Source: Rhizobium aethiopicum
GTDB lineage: Bacteria; Pseudomonadota; Alphaproteobacteria; Rhizobiales; Rhizobiaceae
DNA: 64,000 nt
Direction of reading: 5' to 3'
Assembly (NCBI RefSeq): GCF_900094625.1
Contig: NZ_FMAJ01000008.1
Coordinates: 186,001 to 250,000 of the forward strand
Every line of letters begins with the position of its first letter. The first letter of the stretch is position 1. The notes under the pieces were generated by a model that was not told where the DNA came from, made no database searches, and worked only from the letters and a program-made list of their open reading frames with translations. Both the position numbers and the translations under genes were made by a program. Positions 17,454-25,968 of this stretch are shown here, in pieces.

Positions 17454-17945
17454 TCAGCCGACCTTATACCGGTAGAACTTGCTGTCCACCGCCATCAGCG
17501 GGAAGGAGCGGGGCAGGGCGCTCTTGGCAATCTCGGTAAAACCGTTCTTCTCGTAGAAGCGATGGGCGGCGACGAATTTGTCGGTCGTGCCGAGGAAGAT
17601 ATCGGCGAGGCCGACAGCCCTGGCATGGGCGAACATGCGCTCGAGAAGCCGCGCCGCCACGCCATGCTCGCGGCCGCGAACCTCGGCGGCGACGAACATC
17701 TTGCGCAGCGCCGCCTGGTTGTTGCCCATATCCTTCAGCCCGAGCGTGCCGACAATGGCGCCGTCCTTGACGGCGACCCAGAACTGACCTTTGCCGGATT
17801 GACAGAAGTCCGGGATGACCCGGAGATCCGGCTGCGCATCGGCAGTGATGTCGATGCCGAACTCCTCGCGCTGGATCGGCAGGATCACCGACAATACGTC
17901 ATCGGCGTCGCCAGCGGCAAAAGGTCTGATCTCGATCTCCGCCAT
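17454..17945 (-). CDS. GNAT family N-acetyltransferase
   Basis: A 163-residue GNAT protein. The acetyl-CoA-binding beta4-alpha3 region reads 'LRKMFVAAEVRGREHGVAARLLERM' (motif R/Q-x-x-G-x-G/A variant). The C-terminal 'AHRFYEKNGFTEI' is the usual final GNAT strand. It is cytosolic and acetylates an unknown amine substrate. It begins 13 nt after the tldD stop on the same strand and is probably in one transcript with it. Confidence 0.85.
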   Translation of the reverse strand: MAEIEIRPFAAGDADDVLSVILPIQREEFGIDITADAQPDLRVIPDFCQSGKGQFWVAVKDGAIVGTLGLKDMGNNQAALRKMFVAAEVRGREHGVAARLLERMFAHARAVGLADIFLGTTDKFVAAHRFYEKNGFTEIAKSALPRSFPLMAVDSKFYRYKVG

Positions 17946-17958
17946 CCGCTCCTCCGCC

Positions 17959-19374
17959 TCAGGTCTGCGTGCCGCCGACGGTGATCTGATCCATGCGCAG
18001 ATGCGGCTGGCCGACGCCGACCGGCACCCATTGGCCTGCCTTGCCGCAATTGCCGATGCCGGTATCGAGCTTCATGTCGTTGCCGATCATCGACACCCGC
18101 TTCATCGCATCCGGCCCGTTGCCGATCAGCATGGCGCCCTTGATCGGCGCGCCGAGCTTGCCGTTCTCGATCAGATAGGCCTCGGTGCAGCCGAAGACGA
18201 ACTTGCCCGAAGTGATATCGACCTGGCCGCCGCCGAACGAGACGGCATAGATGCCCTTTTTCACCGAGGCGATAATCTCTTCCGGCGTCTTGTCGCCGCC
18301 GAGCATATAGGTGTTGGTCATGCGCGGCATCGGCACATGGGCATAACCCTGGCGGCGGCCGTTGCCGGTGGGGGCCATCCCCATCAGCCGGGCATTTTGC
18401 CGATCCTGCATATAGCCGACGAGCTTGCCGTTCTCGATCAGCACATTGTAGCCGGACGGCGTGCCCTCATCGTCGATGGTGATCGAGCCGCGGCGGTTGT
18501 CGATCGTGCCGTCGTCGACGACGGTGACACCGGGGGCGGCGACCATTTGGCCGAGAAGGCCTGAAAAGGCCGACGTCTTCTTGCGGTTGAAATCGCCTTC
18601 CAGCCCGTGACCGACCGCCTCGTGCAGCATCACGCCCGGCCAGCCGGAACCGAGAACGACGTCCATCGTGCCCGCCGGCGCGTCGATCGCTTCCAGATTG
18701 ACGAGCGCCTGGCGCAGCGCCTCGTCGGCGCCGTATTGCCAGCTGCCCTCGGCAATGAAATCGCCGAAGCCGATGCGCCCGCCGCTGCCATAGGAGCCGC
18801 TCTCCTGTCGCTCGCCTTCGCCGACCACGACCGAGATGTTGATGCGGGTCATCGGCCGGATGTCGCGGACGCGATGGCCATCGGCGCGCAGGATGTCGAC
18901 CACCTGCCAGCTTGCCGCGACCGAGGCCGTCACCTGCCGCACCTTGTCGTTCTTGCCCCTGAGATAGGCGTCGATATCCTGCAGGACCTTGACCTTCTCC
19001 TCAAAGCTCGGCTGGCCGATGGGATTCTGGTCGCCGTAGAACTTCTTGTTGGTGCCTTGGGGAGCTGCGGCATAGGTGCCGGAATACCCGCGCGTCACCG
19101 CGCCGACCGCACCGGCCGCCCGCTTCAGCGCCGCCACCGAAAGATCGCCGGCATGGGCGTAACCCACCGCTTCGCCGGCAACGGCGCGCAGGCCGAAACC
19201 CTGTTCCGTATTGAAGCTGCCGCCCTTCAACCGGCCATTGTCGAAGGTCAGCGCTTCCGCCTGCGCATGTTCGATATAGAGCTCGCCGTCATCGGCGCCG
19301 GACAAGGCCTCGGCGACAAGGCCGCGCATCGTGGCTTCGTCGGCATCGAAAAGCGTCAGGAGATCGGTGGTCAT
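17959..19374 (-). CDS. tldD: Metalloprotease TldD
   Basis: A 471-residue zinc protease subunit of the TldD/TldE (PmbA) family. The metal motif HEAVGH is at 251-256, followed by 'GLEGDFNRKKTSAFSG', and a conserved C-terminal Gly-rich block ('ISVVVGEG', 'GNCGKAGQWVPVGVGQP') is present. With TldE it degrades unfolded peptides, and in some bacteria it processes microcins or CcdA. TldE is not in this window. Length and motifs are those of an active TldD. The GNAT gene follows 13 nt downstream. Confidence 0.95.
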   Translation of the reverse strand: MTTDLLTLFDADEATMRGLVAEALSGADDGELYIEHAQAEALTFDNGRLKGGSFNTEQGFGLRAVAGEAVGYAHAGDLSVAALKRAAGAVGAVTRGYSGTYAAAPQGTNKKFYGDQNPIGQPSFEEKVKVLQDIDAYLRGKNDKVRQVTASVAASWQVVDILRADGHRVRDIRPMTRINISVVVGEGERQESGSYGSGGRIGFGDFIAEGSWQYGADEALRQALVNLEAIDAPAGTMDVVLGSGWPGVMLHEAVGHGLEGDFNRKKTSAFSGLLGQMVAAPGVTVVDDGTIDNRRGSITIDDEGTPSGYNVLIENGKLVGYMQDRQNARLMGMAPTGNGRRQGYAHVPMPRMTNTYMLGGDKTPEEIIASVKKGIYAVSFGGGQVDITSGKFVFGCTEAYLIENGKLGAPIKGAMLIGNGPDAMKRVSMIGNDMKLDTGIGNCGKAGQWVPVGVGQPHLRMDQITVGGTQT

Positions 19375-19585
19375 GGTTTGGCTCCAATGGCATGCGTTCG
19401 GGAATGCGCTTATTCCCTAGATAGGGCTCGATACAACAAGGAGTGAAGCCCCAAGGGCGAATATTCTTTGTCGGGTCGATGATCTCGGCAGGTGGGATGT
19501 GTCTCGAAAGCGATGCAGGCGTCGATCGCTGCGCGACGCGGGCGGCCCTAGCGATGGGTCACCATCAGACGCCGATTTGGCGTGT

Positions 19586-19604
19586 ACCCACCCGGCGGGT
19601 GGGT
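19586..19604. other. Perfect 19-bp palindrome between tldD and the peroxiredoxin gene
   Basis: ACCCACCCG and CGGGTGGGT flank a single central G. It is 22 nt past the stop of the minus-strand peroxiredoxin gene and about 210 nt upstream of tldD. No T-run follows on either strand, so it is not a textbook terminator. It could be an operator or a 3'-end stabilising hairpin. Confidence 0.55.
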
Positions 19605-19625
19605 CGTCGAGCGAATTTTCTGTCG

Positions 19626-20267
19626 TTAATGCGCGACTTGGGAAGCTGCCGACATCAAGTCCTGGGAATTCGGTCCCTTGAATGTTTGTAGCCCGGGCTC
19701 CAGAGCTTCAGTGAAGCTCCAGCGCACGATACCCTCCCGGTCGATCAGGAATTGACCGACAAGCTGCCCATGGTCGGCGGTCATCATCTGCTGATCGGCT
19801 TCCGTCATTTGATATCCTTCCTTCTCATTGAGAAATTCGTCCATTGCCCTCACGCCCATGGGCTCGGGCAACTCGCCCGGAAGATCGATCCGTATCGCCA
19901 TGAGCGTGTCGATCCCGACCTCGCGTAAGCCGAAGGCCTGGTGCGAAGCTCGTACCGGATCGGACGCAGCAAGAAGATCGGGTATCGGATGGTAGCGGAA
20001 ATAGAGCCGCGCCCGTTCGACCGGGGTGTTTACCACCGCCAGGGACTGGACGCCTTTCTCACGCAGTTTCGGGTTGAGATAGGCCATGGCCGCGACATGG
20101 CGCCGGCAGAACGGACAATGCAGGCCTCGGAACAAACCGATCAACAATGGGCTGCGGCCGCGAAAATCATCAAGCGCGATCTTCCCCTCGTGTGAGATCG
20201 CATCAAACACAACGTTCGGGACCCGGTCCCCTGGTTTTAGCGGTTGGTCGACATAGGGCGTAGACAT
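19626..20267 (-). CDS. Peroxiredoxin-like (AhpC/TSA) thioredoxin-fold protein
   Basis: A 213-residue thioredoxin-fold protein. The active-site loop reads 'FRGLHCPFCRRHVA' with C51-P-F-C54, so it has a CxxC pair rather than the single peroxidatic Cys in PxxxTxxC of true peroxiredoxins. It belongs to the AhpC/TSA redoxin group sometimes called peroxiredoxin-like. It is probably a cytosolic thiol-disulfide or peroxide-reducing enzyme. The ATG at 20267 has 'GAGGAGG' six bases upstream. A TTG two codons earlier is a poorer start. Confidence 0.8.
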   Translation of the reverse strand: MSTPYVDQPLKPGDRVPNVVFDAISHEGKIALDDFRGRSPLLIGLFRGLHCPFCRRHVAAMAYLNPKLREKGVQSLAVVNTPVERARLYFRYHPIPDLLAASDPVRASHQAFGLREVGIDTLMAIRIDLPGELPEPMGVRAMDEFLNEKEGYQMTEADQQMMTADHGQLVGQFLIDREGIVRWSFTEALEPGLQTFKGPNSQDLMSAASQVAH

Positions 20268-20575
20268 GGACAACCTCCTCGCTCGGGATCAGTCGAGAAA
20301 AGGCGCCACGTCAAGTGCTTCGAGGTCGAGATTGAGCAAGGCCTGACCTCGTCTTACCGCGCCGCCAGGATCGGATGTAAGAATGGCCCCACATTGGCCC
20401 GCGGGCAAGCGGTAAACAGCGAATCCTGTATTGAAAAAGCCAGTTTTCTGCAGACTCTGCATTCTTTTAATGGCCGTGGAGGCCGAAGCCGAAAAGTGCT
20501 GCGTTCCTGCAGCGCGGGGCCGCTGGCGACAAGCGAACCTGAAAGATCGCGAGGAGCTTAAGTCGCCCGCCGCGC
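20268..20575. other. Intergenic region with a doubtful 57-codon ORF
   Basis: About 308 bp between the IalB-like and peroxiredoxin-like genes, both on the minus strand. A minus-strand frame from ATG 20462 to TGA 20289 encodes 57 residues ending 'LDLEALDVAPFLD', 21 nt before the peroxiredoxin start. Third-position GC is weaker than in neighbouring genes and there is no good ribosome-binding site. I do not call it a gene. Confidence 0.3.
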
Positions 20576-21214
20576 TCACGGCAGCGCGTCGAAACCTTCG
20601 GCGAAGCCCTTGAGGTCGACGGGGATGCCGATGCCTTCTTCCGGGGTCTGAAAGACGATGAAGGTCGCCTGGGCGCCGCTGCGGAAGGTCTTCAGCAGTT
20701 CGTCCTCCAGCACGACCTCGGCATAGCAGCCATCGGCGAAGCAGCGCACGAAATAGGCGCGGCCGATATCCTTGCCGTCGACATTGAGCCCGAGGCCGTT
20801 CGGCAAGAGCACGCCGAGGGGCGCGAGCACGCGCAGGATCTTCGACTTGCGGTCGGCCGTCTTCAGCACGACGACGGAGAGCCCGACCTCCGGACGGTCC
20901 TCGGCGATGACGTTCTGCATAAGAGCGCATTGTTCGGCCGAGGCGCCGGCCGGCTTGTCGCAGACGACGGACCAGGCGCCATGATTGGATTTCACCGTGC
21001 CCGGCGCCTGCGGCTGCGTCTGGCCGGGCGTCACTGGTTCCATGCTCGGGCTGGCGGCGTTCGGCTGCTGCGGGGCAGGGGCGGGGGCGGCCGGTGCGGA
21101 TGTGGCGGGATTGGGCGGGGAAGGGGCGGGTTGCTGTGCGAAAACGGGCGTCGTTGCCGCGGCCGCGATGCTGGCGGTCACGACGAGCGACTGCGCGAGG
21201 GAACGGAAACCCAT
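20576..21214 (-). CDS. Exported IalB-family protein (invasion-associated locus B)
   Basis: A 212-residue protein. A signal peptide (about 1-27, ending FAQQ) is followed by a long Pro/Ala/Gln-rich linker (about 28-75). The IalB fold comes next: 'HGAWSVVCDKP...CALMQN', 'VRCFADGCYAEVVLEDELL' and 'TFIVFQTPEEGIGIPVDLKGF'. The paired cysteines suggest periplasmic disulfides. Named after a Bartonella invasion locus, the family is common in free-living rhizobia, where its role is unknown. The start is ATG 21214 with 'AGAGG' upstream; a much longer upstream frame is antisense coincidence with coxB. Confidence 0.85.
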   Translation of the reverse strand: MGFRSLAQSLVVTASIAAAATTPVFAQQPAPSPPNPATSAPAAPAPAPQQPNAASPSMEPVTPGQTQPQAPGTVKSNHGAWSVVCDKPAGASAEQCALMQNVIAEDRPEVGLSVVVLKTADRKSKILRVLAPLGVLLPNGLGLNVDGKDIGRAYFVRCFADGCYAEVVLEDELLKTFRSGAQATFIVFQTPEEGIGIPVDLKGFAEGFDALP

Positions 21215-21553
21215 GGAAACCTCTGGATATCGAATCATTGCGGCTATTGTTGAAGCCGCCCACCGGAAATGAAAAGCCCCACCCCGTGAAAACCGGGGGA
21301 CTACGGCAGAAATTGGACCTTTGTCAAATAATGTGCGGCGGCCGGATTGGCCGGAAAGGCGTTTTTTCATATGCTGATGAAAAACTTGGGATGTTTTGCC
21401 GTCCGCGCCTGCCTGCTCTTTAAGCAAAAATGCCGCATAGACAATTGCTCTGGACTGTTGCGGCAAATGCCAAACTGTGGTTTGAAGCGCTGAAGATGGC
21501 AAGGATTCTGCGTTCGTTTCGCAGGTCAAGCGCTCGAGGGAGATAATAAGGTG
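21215..21553. other. Divergent promoter region of the cox operon
   Basis: About 339 bp between the IalB-like gene and coxB. No ORF is credible. Two inverted repeats are visible: TGCCGCA (21431-21437) with TGCGGCA (21459-21465), and CAAAC-tgtg-GTTTG (21471-21484). Both lie 70-125 nt upstream of coxB and could be operators. I find no TTGAT-N4-ATCAA anaerobox. Confidence 0.45.
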
Positions 21554-22438
21554 ATGAAGAAGGCTTATGCAGCTCTGACCGCGCTGGTCTGTCTGCTTTT
21601 TGCTTCCGGCACATATGCCGACCAGCCGACGCCGTGGCAGGCAACGCTGCAGCCGGCGGCAACGCCGATCATGCGGGAAATCCGGTGGTTCGAACAATAT
21701 ACCCTGTGGTTTATCGTTCCGATCACGCTCTTCGTTCTGATCCTGCTCATCGTCGTCTGCTTCAAGTTTCGCGCCAGCGCCAACCCGGTGCCTTCGAAGA
21801 CGAGCCATAACACGCTGATCGAGGTCATCTGGACCGTGGGGCCGGTCCTTGTGCTGCTGCTTCTCGCCATTCCGTCCTTCAATCTTCTGACGGCGCAGCT
21901 GACGCTGCCGGAAAATCCTGACGTCACCGTCAAGGCGACCGCCACTCAGTGGCAATGGAACTATGAATATGAGGGCTCGGGCGAAACGCCGCTCGCCTTC
22001 GATTCCTACCTCCTGAAGGATCAGGACCGCGCCGCCGCCGGCAAGGAAGACAAGTCGATCTATCCGCGTCTCCTCGCCGTCGATAACGAACTGGTCCTGC
22101 CTGTTAACAAGACGGTGCGCGTTCTCGTGACCGCAGCACCCACCGACGTCATCCACGCTTTCGCCATGCCGTCCTTCGGCGTCAAGATCGACGCGGTGCC
22201 GGGCCGCCTGAATGAGACCTGGTTCAAGGCCGAGCGCGAAGGCCTGTTCTACGGCCAGTGTTCCGAGCTCTGCGGCAAGGACCACGCGTTCATGCCGATC
22301 GCCATCCGCGTCGTCTCCGAGGACAAGTACAAGCAGTGGCTGACCGCAGCCGCCAGCGACCTGCCCGGCGCCTACAAGACACTCATGGCCGCAACCGATG
22401 GTCCCGCAAAGACCGTCGACATTGCCGAAGCACAGTAA
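21554..22438 (+). CDS. coxB: Cytochrome c oxidase subunit II
   Basis: A 294-residue CuA subunit of aa3-type oxidase. A signal peptide (ends 'GTYADQ'), two membrane helices and a periplasmic cupredoxin domain are visible. The CuA ligands are C236, C240, H244 and M247 in 'CSELCGKDHAFM', with 'QWQWNYEY' as the electron-entry aromatic patch. It takes electrons from cytochrome c. The ATG at 21554 is taken as start; an in-frame GTG lies immediately before it. It is first gene of coxB-coxA-ctaB-coxF-ctaG-coxC. Confidence 0.96.
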   Translation: MKKAYAALTALVCLLFASGTYADQPTPWQATLQPAATPIMREIRWFEQYTLWFIVPITLFVLILLIVVCFKFRASANPVPSKTSHNTLIEVIWTVGPVLVLLLLAIPSFNLLTAQLTLPENPDVTVKATATQWQWNYEYEGSGETPLAFDSYLLKDQDRAAAGKEDKSIYPRLLAVDNELVLPVNKTVRVLVTAAPTDVIHAFAMPSFGVKIDAVPGRLNETWFKAEREGLFYGQCSELCGKDHAFMPIAIRVVSEDKYKQWLTAAASDLPGAYKTLMAATDGPAKTVDIAEAQ

Positions 22439-22454
22439 TTAAGGGATCGGGACA

Positions 22455-24149
22455 ATGGCTGGACCTTCCGCTCACGACGATCATGCTCATCACGACCATG
22501 CGCATGATGATCACGACCACCACGATCACGGGCACAAGCCGAGCTTTGCCAATCGCTGGCTGTTCTCGACCAACCACAAGGACATCGGCACGCTCTACCT
22601 GATCTTCGCGATCATCGCCGGCATCATCGGCGGCGCGCTGTCGGTGGCCATGCGCATGGAGCTGCAGGAGCCGGGCATCCAGATCTTCCACGGCCTGGCC
22701 TCGATGGTCTACGGCTATGAGGGTGACGCCGCCATCGATGGCGCCAAGCAGATGTTCAACATGTTCACGACAGCGCACGCGCTGATCATGATCTTCTTCA
22801 TGGTCATGCCGGCGATGATCGGCGGTTTTGCCAACTGGATGGTGCCGATCATGATCGGCGCCCCTGACATGGCCTTCCCGCGCCTGAACAACATCTCCTT
22901 CTGGCTGATCGTTCCTGCCTTTATCCTGCTCCTGCTGTCGATGTTCGTCGAAGGCCCGGCGGGCGCCTATGGCACAGGCGGCGGCTGGACGATGTATCCG
23001 CCGCTGGCGACGAGCGGCACGCCGGGACCGGCGGTCGATCTTGCGATCTTCGCGCTCCATATTGCCGGCGCCTCCTCGATCCTCGGTGCGATCAACTTCA
23101 TCACCACCATCCTCAACATGCGCGCCCCCGGCATGACGCTGCACAAGATGCCGCTCTTTGCCTGGTCCGTGCTGATCACCGCCTTCCTGCTGCTGCTGTC
23201 GCTGCCGGTTCTGGCAGGCGGCATCACCATGCTGCTGACCGACCGCAACTTCGGCACCTCCTTCTTCTCTCCGGAAGGCGGCGGCGACCCGATCCTCTAC
23301 CAGCACCTGTTCTGGTTCTTCGGTCACCCCGAGGTCTACATCCTCATCCTGCCGGGCTTCGGCATGATCAGCCACATCATCTCGACCTTCTCGAGGAAGC
23401 CGATCTTCGGCTACCTCGGCATGGCCTACGCCATGGTCGCGATCGGCGCCGTCGGCTTCGTCGTCTGGGCCCACCACATGTACACGGTCGGCCTGTCGCT
23501 CGACGCGCAGCGTTACTTCGTCTTCGCCACGATGGTCATCGCCGTTCCGACGGGCGTGAAGATCTTCTCCTGGATCGCGACGATGTGGGGCGGCTCGATC
23601 TCGTTCCGCACGCCGATGCTCTGGGCGATCGGCTTCATCTTCCTGTTCACGGTCGGCGGCGTCACCGGCGTCCAGCTCGCCAATGCCGGTCTCGACCGTT
23701 CGCTGCATGACACCTATTACGTCGTGGCGCACTTCCACTACGTTCTGTCGCTCGGCGCCGTCTTTGCGATCTTCGCCGGCTGGTACTACTGGTTCCCGAA
23801 GATGACCGGCTACATGTACAGCGAGTTGGTCGGCAAGCTGCATTTCTGGATCATGTTCATCGGCGTCAATCTGGTGTTCTTCCCGCAGCACTTCCTCGGC
23901 CTTGCCGGCATGCCGCGCCGCTACATCGACTATCCCGATGCCTATGCCGGCTGGAACTACGTATCCTCCGTCGGCTCCTACATCTCGGCCTTCGGCGTAC
24001 TGGTCTTCCTCTACAGCGTCTTCGAAGCCTTCGCCAAGAAGCGCGTCGCCGGCGACAATCCGTGGGGCGAGGGTGCAACGACCCTCGAGTGGCAGCTGCC
24101 TTCGCCGCCGCCCTATCACCAGTGGGAACAGCTGCCGCGTATCAAGTAA
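22455..24149 (+). CDS. coxA: Cytochrome c oxidase subunit I
   Basis: A 564-residue heme-copper oxidase subunit I with twelve membrane helices. 'HPEVYILILPGFG' carries the CuB ligand and cross-linked Tyr, 'WAHHMYTVG' the next CuB histidines, and 'HDTYYVVAHFHYVLS' the heme ligands. It reduces oxygen and pumps protons. The first 28 residues are an unusual run rich in His and Asp ahead of the first helix. It starts 16 nt after coxB. Confidence 0.97.
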   Translation: MAGPSAHDDHAHHDHAHDDHDHHDHGHKPSFANRWLFSTNHKDIGTLYLIFAIIAGIIGGALSVAMRMELQEPGIQIFHGLASMVYGYEGDAAIDGAKQMFNMFTTAHALIMIFFMVMPAMIGGFANWMVPIMIGAPDMAFPRLNNISFWLIVPAFILLLLSMFVEGPAGAYGTGGGWTMYPPLATSGTPGPAVDLAIFALHIAGASSILGAINFITTILNMRAPGMTLHKMPLFAWSVLITAFLLLLSLPVLAGGITMLLTDRNFGTSFFSPEGGGDPILYQHLFWFFGHPEVYILILPGFGMISHIISTFSRKPIFGYLGMAYAMVAIGAVGFVVWAHHMYTVGLSLDAQRYFVFATMVIAVPTGVKIFSWIATMWGGSISFRTPMLWAIGFIFLFTVGGVTGVQLANAGLDRSLHDTYYVVAHFHYVLSLGAVFAIFAGWYYWFPKMTGYMYSELVGKLHFWIMFIGVNLVFFPQHFLGLAGMPRRYIDYPDAYAGWNYVSSVGSYISAFGVLVFLYSVFEAFAKKRVAGDNPWGEGATTLEWQLPSPPPYHQWEQLPRIK

Positions 24150-24162
24150 TATGCGCGGATAT

Positions 24163-24190
24163 CAGGACGCCGTGTTAAAACGGCGTCCTG
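24163..24190. other. Intra-operon stem-loop between coxA and ctaB
   Basis: CAGGACGCCG (24163-24172) and CGGCGTCCTG (24181-24190) form a perfect 10-bp stem with an 8-nt loop. It starts 13 nt past the coxA stop and has no following T-run. It may stabilise the coxBA mRNA 3' end or partly terminate, giving more subunit I/II than assembly factors. Confidence 0.65.
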
Positions 24191-24212
24191 ACATTGAGAC
24201 ATTCAGGACGGA

Positions 24213-25166
24213 ATGATGACGGTCATCGACAATCACGAGGCGCTTGCAGAGGACGGCGAATTGTCGGAAGCGAGCGCGCGCGATTACTTCGAATTGCTGA
24301 AGCCCCGGGTCATGTCGCTCGTGGTCTTCACCGCTTTTGCCGGCCTGGTGCTGGCCCCGGGCCATATCAATCCCGTTCTCGGCCTGATCGCCATCCTCTG
24401 CATCGCCGTCGGCGCCGGCGCCTCCGGTGCGCTCAACATGTGGTACGATGCCGATATCGACGCCATCATGAGCCGCACCGCCAAGCGCCCGATCCCGGCT
24501 GGCCGCGTCGCACCGTCGGAAGCGCTCGCTTTCGGCCTGGTGCTGTCGGGCTTTTCGGTCGTCATTCTCGGCCTTGCGGTCAACTGGCTGTCGGCCGGCA
24601 TCCTCGCCTTCACCATCTTCTTCTATGCCGTCATCTACACCATGTGGCTGAAGCGCTCGACGCCGCAGAACATCGTCATCGGCGGCGCTGCCGGGGCTTT
24701 CCCGCCGATGATCGGCTGGGCCTGCGTCACCAATTCGGTGACGATCGAGAGCACCGTTCTCTTCCTGATCATCTTCCTGTGGACGCCGGCGCATTTCTGG
24801 GCGCTTGCCCTCTTCAAGATGCGCGATTACGAGGCCGTCGGCGTGCCGATGCTGCCCAACGTCGCCGGCGAGCGGGTTACCAAGCATCAGATCGTCGCCT
24901 ATGCGGTGCTGACTGCCATCTGCGCGGTTCTGCCGTCCTTCCTCGGTTTTGCGAGCTTCGGCTACGGCCTTGTCGCCGCCGGCCTCGGCGCCATTTTCAT
25001 ATACTGTTCCATCGCCGTCTGGCGCATGCCCGATGGCGACCTGAAAATGATCCCGGCAAAGAAGCTCTTCGCCTTCTCGATCTTCTATCTCTTCGCCGTG
25101 TTCTCCGCCCTGATGATCGACCGGCTGGCCGCCATGCTGGTTTCGCAAGTGGGAGGCTCGTTCTGA
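24213..25166 (+). CDS. ctaB: Protoheme IX farnesyltransferase (heme O synthase)
   Basis: A 317-residue UbiA-superfamily prenyltransferase with about nine membrane helices. It attaches a farnesyl group to heme B to give heme O, the precursor of heme A for CoxA. The first Asp-rich substrate motif is 'NMWYDADIDAIMSRTAKRPIP', typical of CtaB/COX10. The start is ATG 24213 (a second ATG follows at once). It overlaps coxF by TGATG. Confidence 0.95.
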   Translation: MMTVIDNHEALAEDGELSEASARDYFELLKPRVMSLVVFTAFAGLVLAPGHINPVLGLIAILCIAVGAGASGALNMWYDADIDAIMSRTAKRPIPAGRVAPSEALAFGLVLSGFSVVILGLAVNWLSAGILAFTIFFYAVIYTMWLKRSTPQNIVIGGAAGAFPPMIGWACVTNSVTIESTVLFLIIFLWTPAHFWALALFKMRDYEAVGVPMLPNVAGERVTKHQIVAYAVLTAICAVLPSFLGFASFGYGLVAAGLGAIFIYCSIAVWRMPDGDLKMIPAKKLFAFSIFYLFAVFSALMIDRLAAMLVSQVGGSF

Positions 25167-25306
25167 TGGATCTCGTCAAGCTCACCGAAAAGCAGATGAA
25201 GTCGCGCCGCAACCGCAACATCGCCCTCGGGCTGGTGCTGGCCGGCCTCGTCGTCCTCTTCTACGCGATCACGATCGTCAAGATCGGCGGGGGGACGGCC
25301 GGATGA
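25166..25306 (+). CDS. coxF: CoxF-like small membrane protein
   Basis: 46 residues: a charged N-terminus ('LTEKQMKSRRNRN') and one membrane helix ('LGLVLAGLVVLFYAITIV'). It overlaps ctaB at TGATG and ctaG at ATGA, so translation is coupled on both sides. Position and shape match the small CoxF protein found between ctaB and ctaG in alphaproteobacterial cox operons. Its role in oxidase assembly is presumed. Confidence 0.85.
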   Translation: MDLVKLTEKQMKSRRNRNIALGLVLAGLVVLFYAITIVKIGGGTAG

Positions 25307-25908
25307 GCGAAAAGGCCGCCGCGAGGAAGCAGGGCCGCAATAACGGCGCCGTCGTCATGATGTGCCTGAGCTTCGTCTTCGGCATGGGTGCGATGAGTTA
25401 TGCCGCCGTGCCGCTCTATCGCATCTTCTGCCAGGTGACCGGCTATAACGGCACGACCCAGCGCGTTGAGCAGATGTCGAGCGTCGTTCTCGACCGCAAG
25501 ATGCGCGTGACCTTCGACGCCAATGTCGCTCCCGGCCTGCAATGGAATTTCAAGCCGGTCGAGCGCGAGGTCAATCCGAAGATCGGCGAAACCATTCAGG
25601 TCAATTTCGTCGCCGAGAACCGGTCGAACGAGACCCAGCGCGGTCAGGCGGTGTTCAACGTCACCCCGGGTGAAGCGGGTGCCTATTTCAACAAGGTGCA
25701 ATGTTTCTGCTTTACGGAAACGGACCTGAAGCCGGGCGAGAAGCTGGAAATGCCGGTCGTGTTCTATATCGACCCTGATATCGTCAAGGCGGTGGAATCG
25801 AAGGATATCCACACTGTGACGCTGTCGTATACGTTCTACCCGAAAGAGGGTCCGAAGCCTGTCGCTTCGAATGAGGGTGGAGCGGTAAAGATTGAAAAGA
25901 AACTTTGA
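25303..25908 (+). CDS. ctaG: Cytochrome c oxidase assembly protein CtaG (Cox11)
   Basis: A 201-residue copper chaperone that delivers Cu to the CuB site of CoxA. One N-terminal membrane helix anchors a periplasmic immunoglobulin-like domain. The copper-binding 'VQCFCFTE' (C-F-C-F) and the upstream Cys in 'LYRIFCQVTGYNG' are conserved Cox11 features. It overlaps coxF by ATGA, and coxC follows after 60 nt. Confidence 0.95.
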   Translation: MSEKAAARKQGRNNGAVVMMCLSFVFGMGAMSYAAVPLYRIFCQVTGYNGTTQRVEQMSSVVLDRKMRVTFDANVAPGLQWNFKPVEREVNPKIGETIQVNFVAENRSNETQRGQAVFNVTPGEAGAYFNKVQCFCFTETDLKPGEKLEMPVVFYIDPDIVKAVESKDIHTVTLSYTFYPKEGPKPVASNEGGAVKIEKKL

Positions 25909-25968
25909 TCAAGGCTCGTTTCCGGATATGCCGGAAGCGAGGTGAGGAAGACATCCGGGGATAGCTAC

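Noticed and set aside
21215..21553. Oxygen-responsive anaerobox upstream of coxB
   Set aside because: No TTGAT-N4-ATCAA; the inverted repeats there have other sequences.
21215..22285. Upstream extension of the IalB-like frame
   Set aside because: The extension is antisense to coxB, and the signal peptide fixes the start at 21214.
22383..24119. 578-codon frame opposite coxA
   Set aside because: Asp/Arg/Glu/His-rich translation typical of an antisense shadow of a membrane protein gene.
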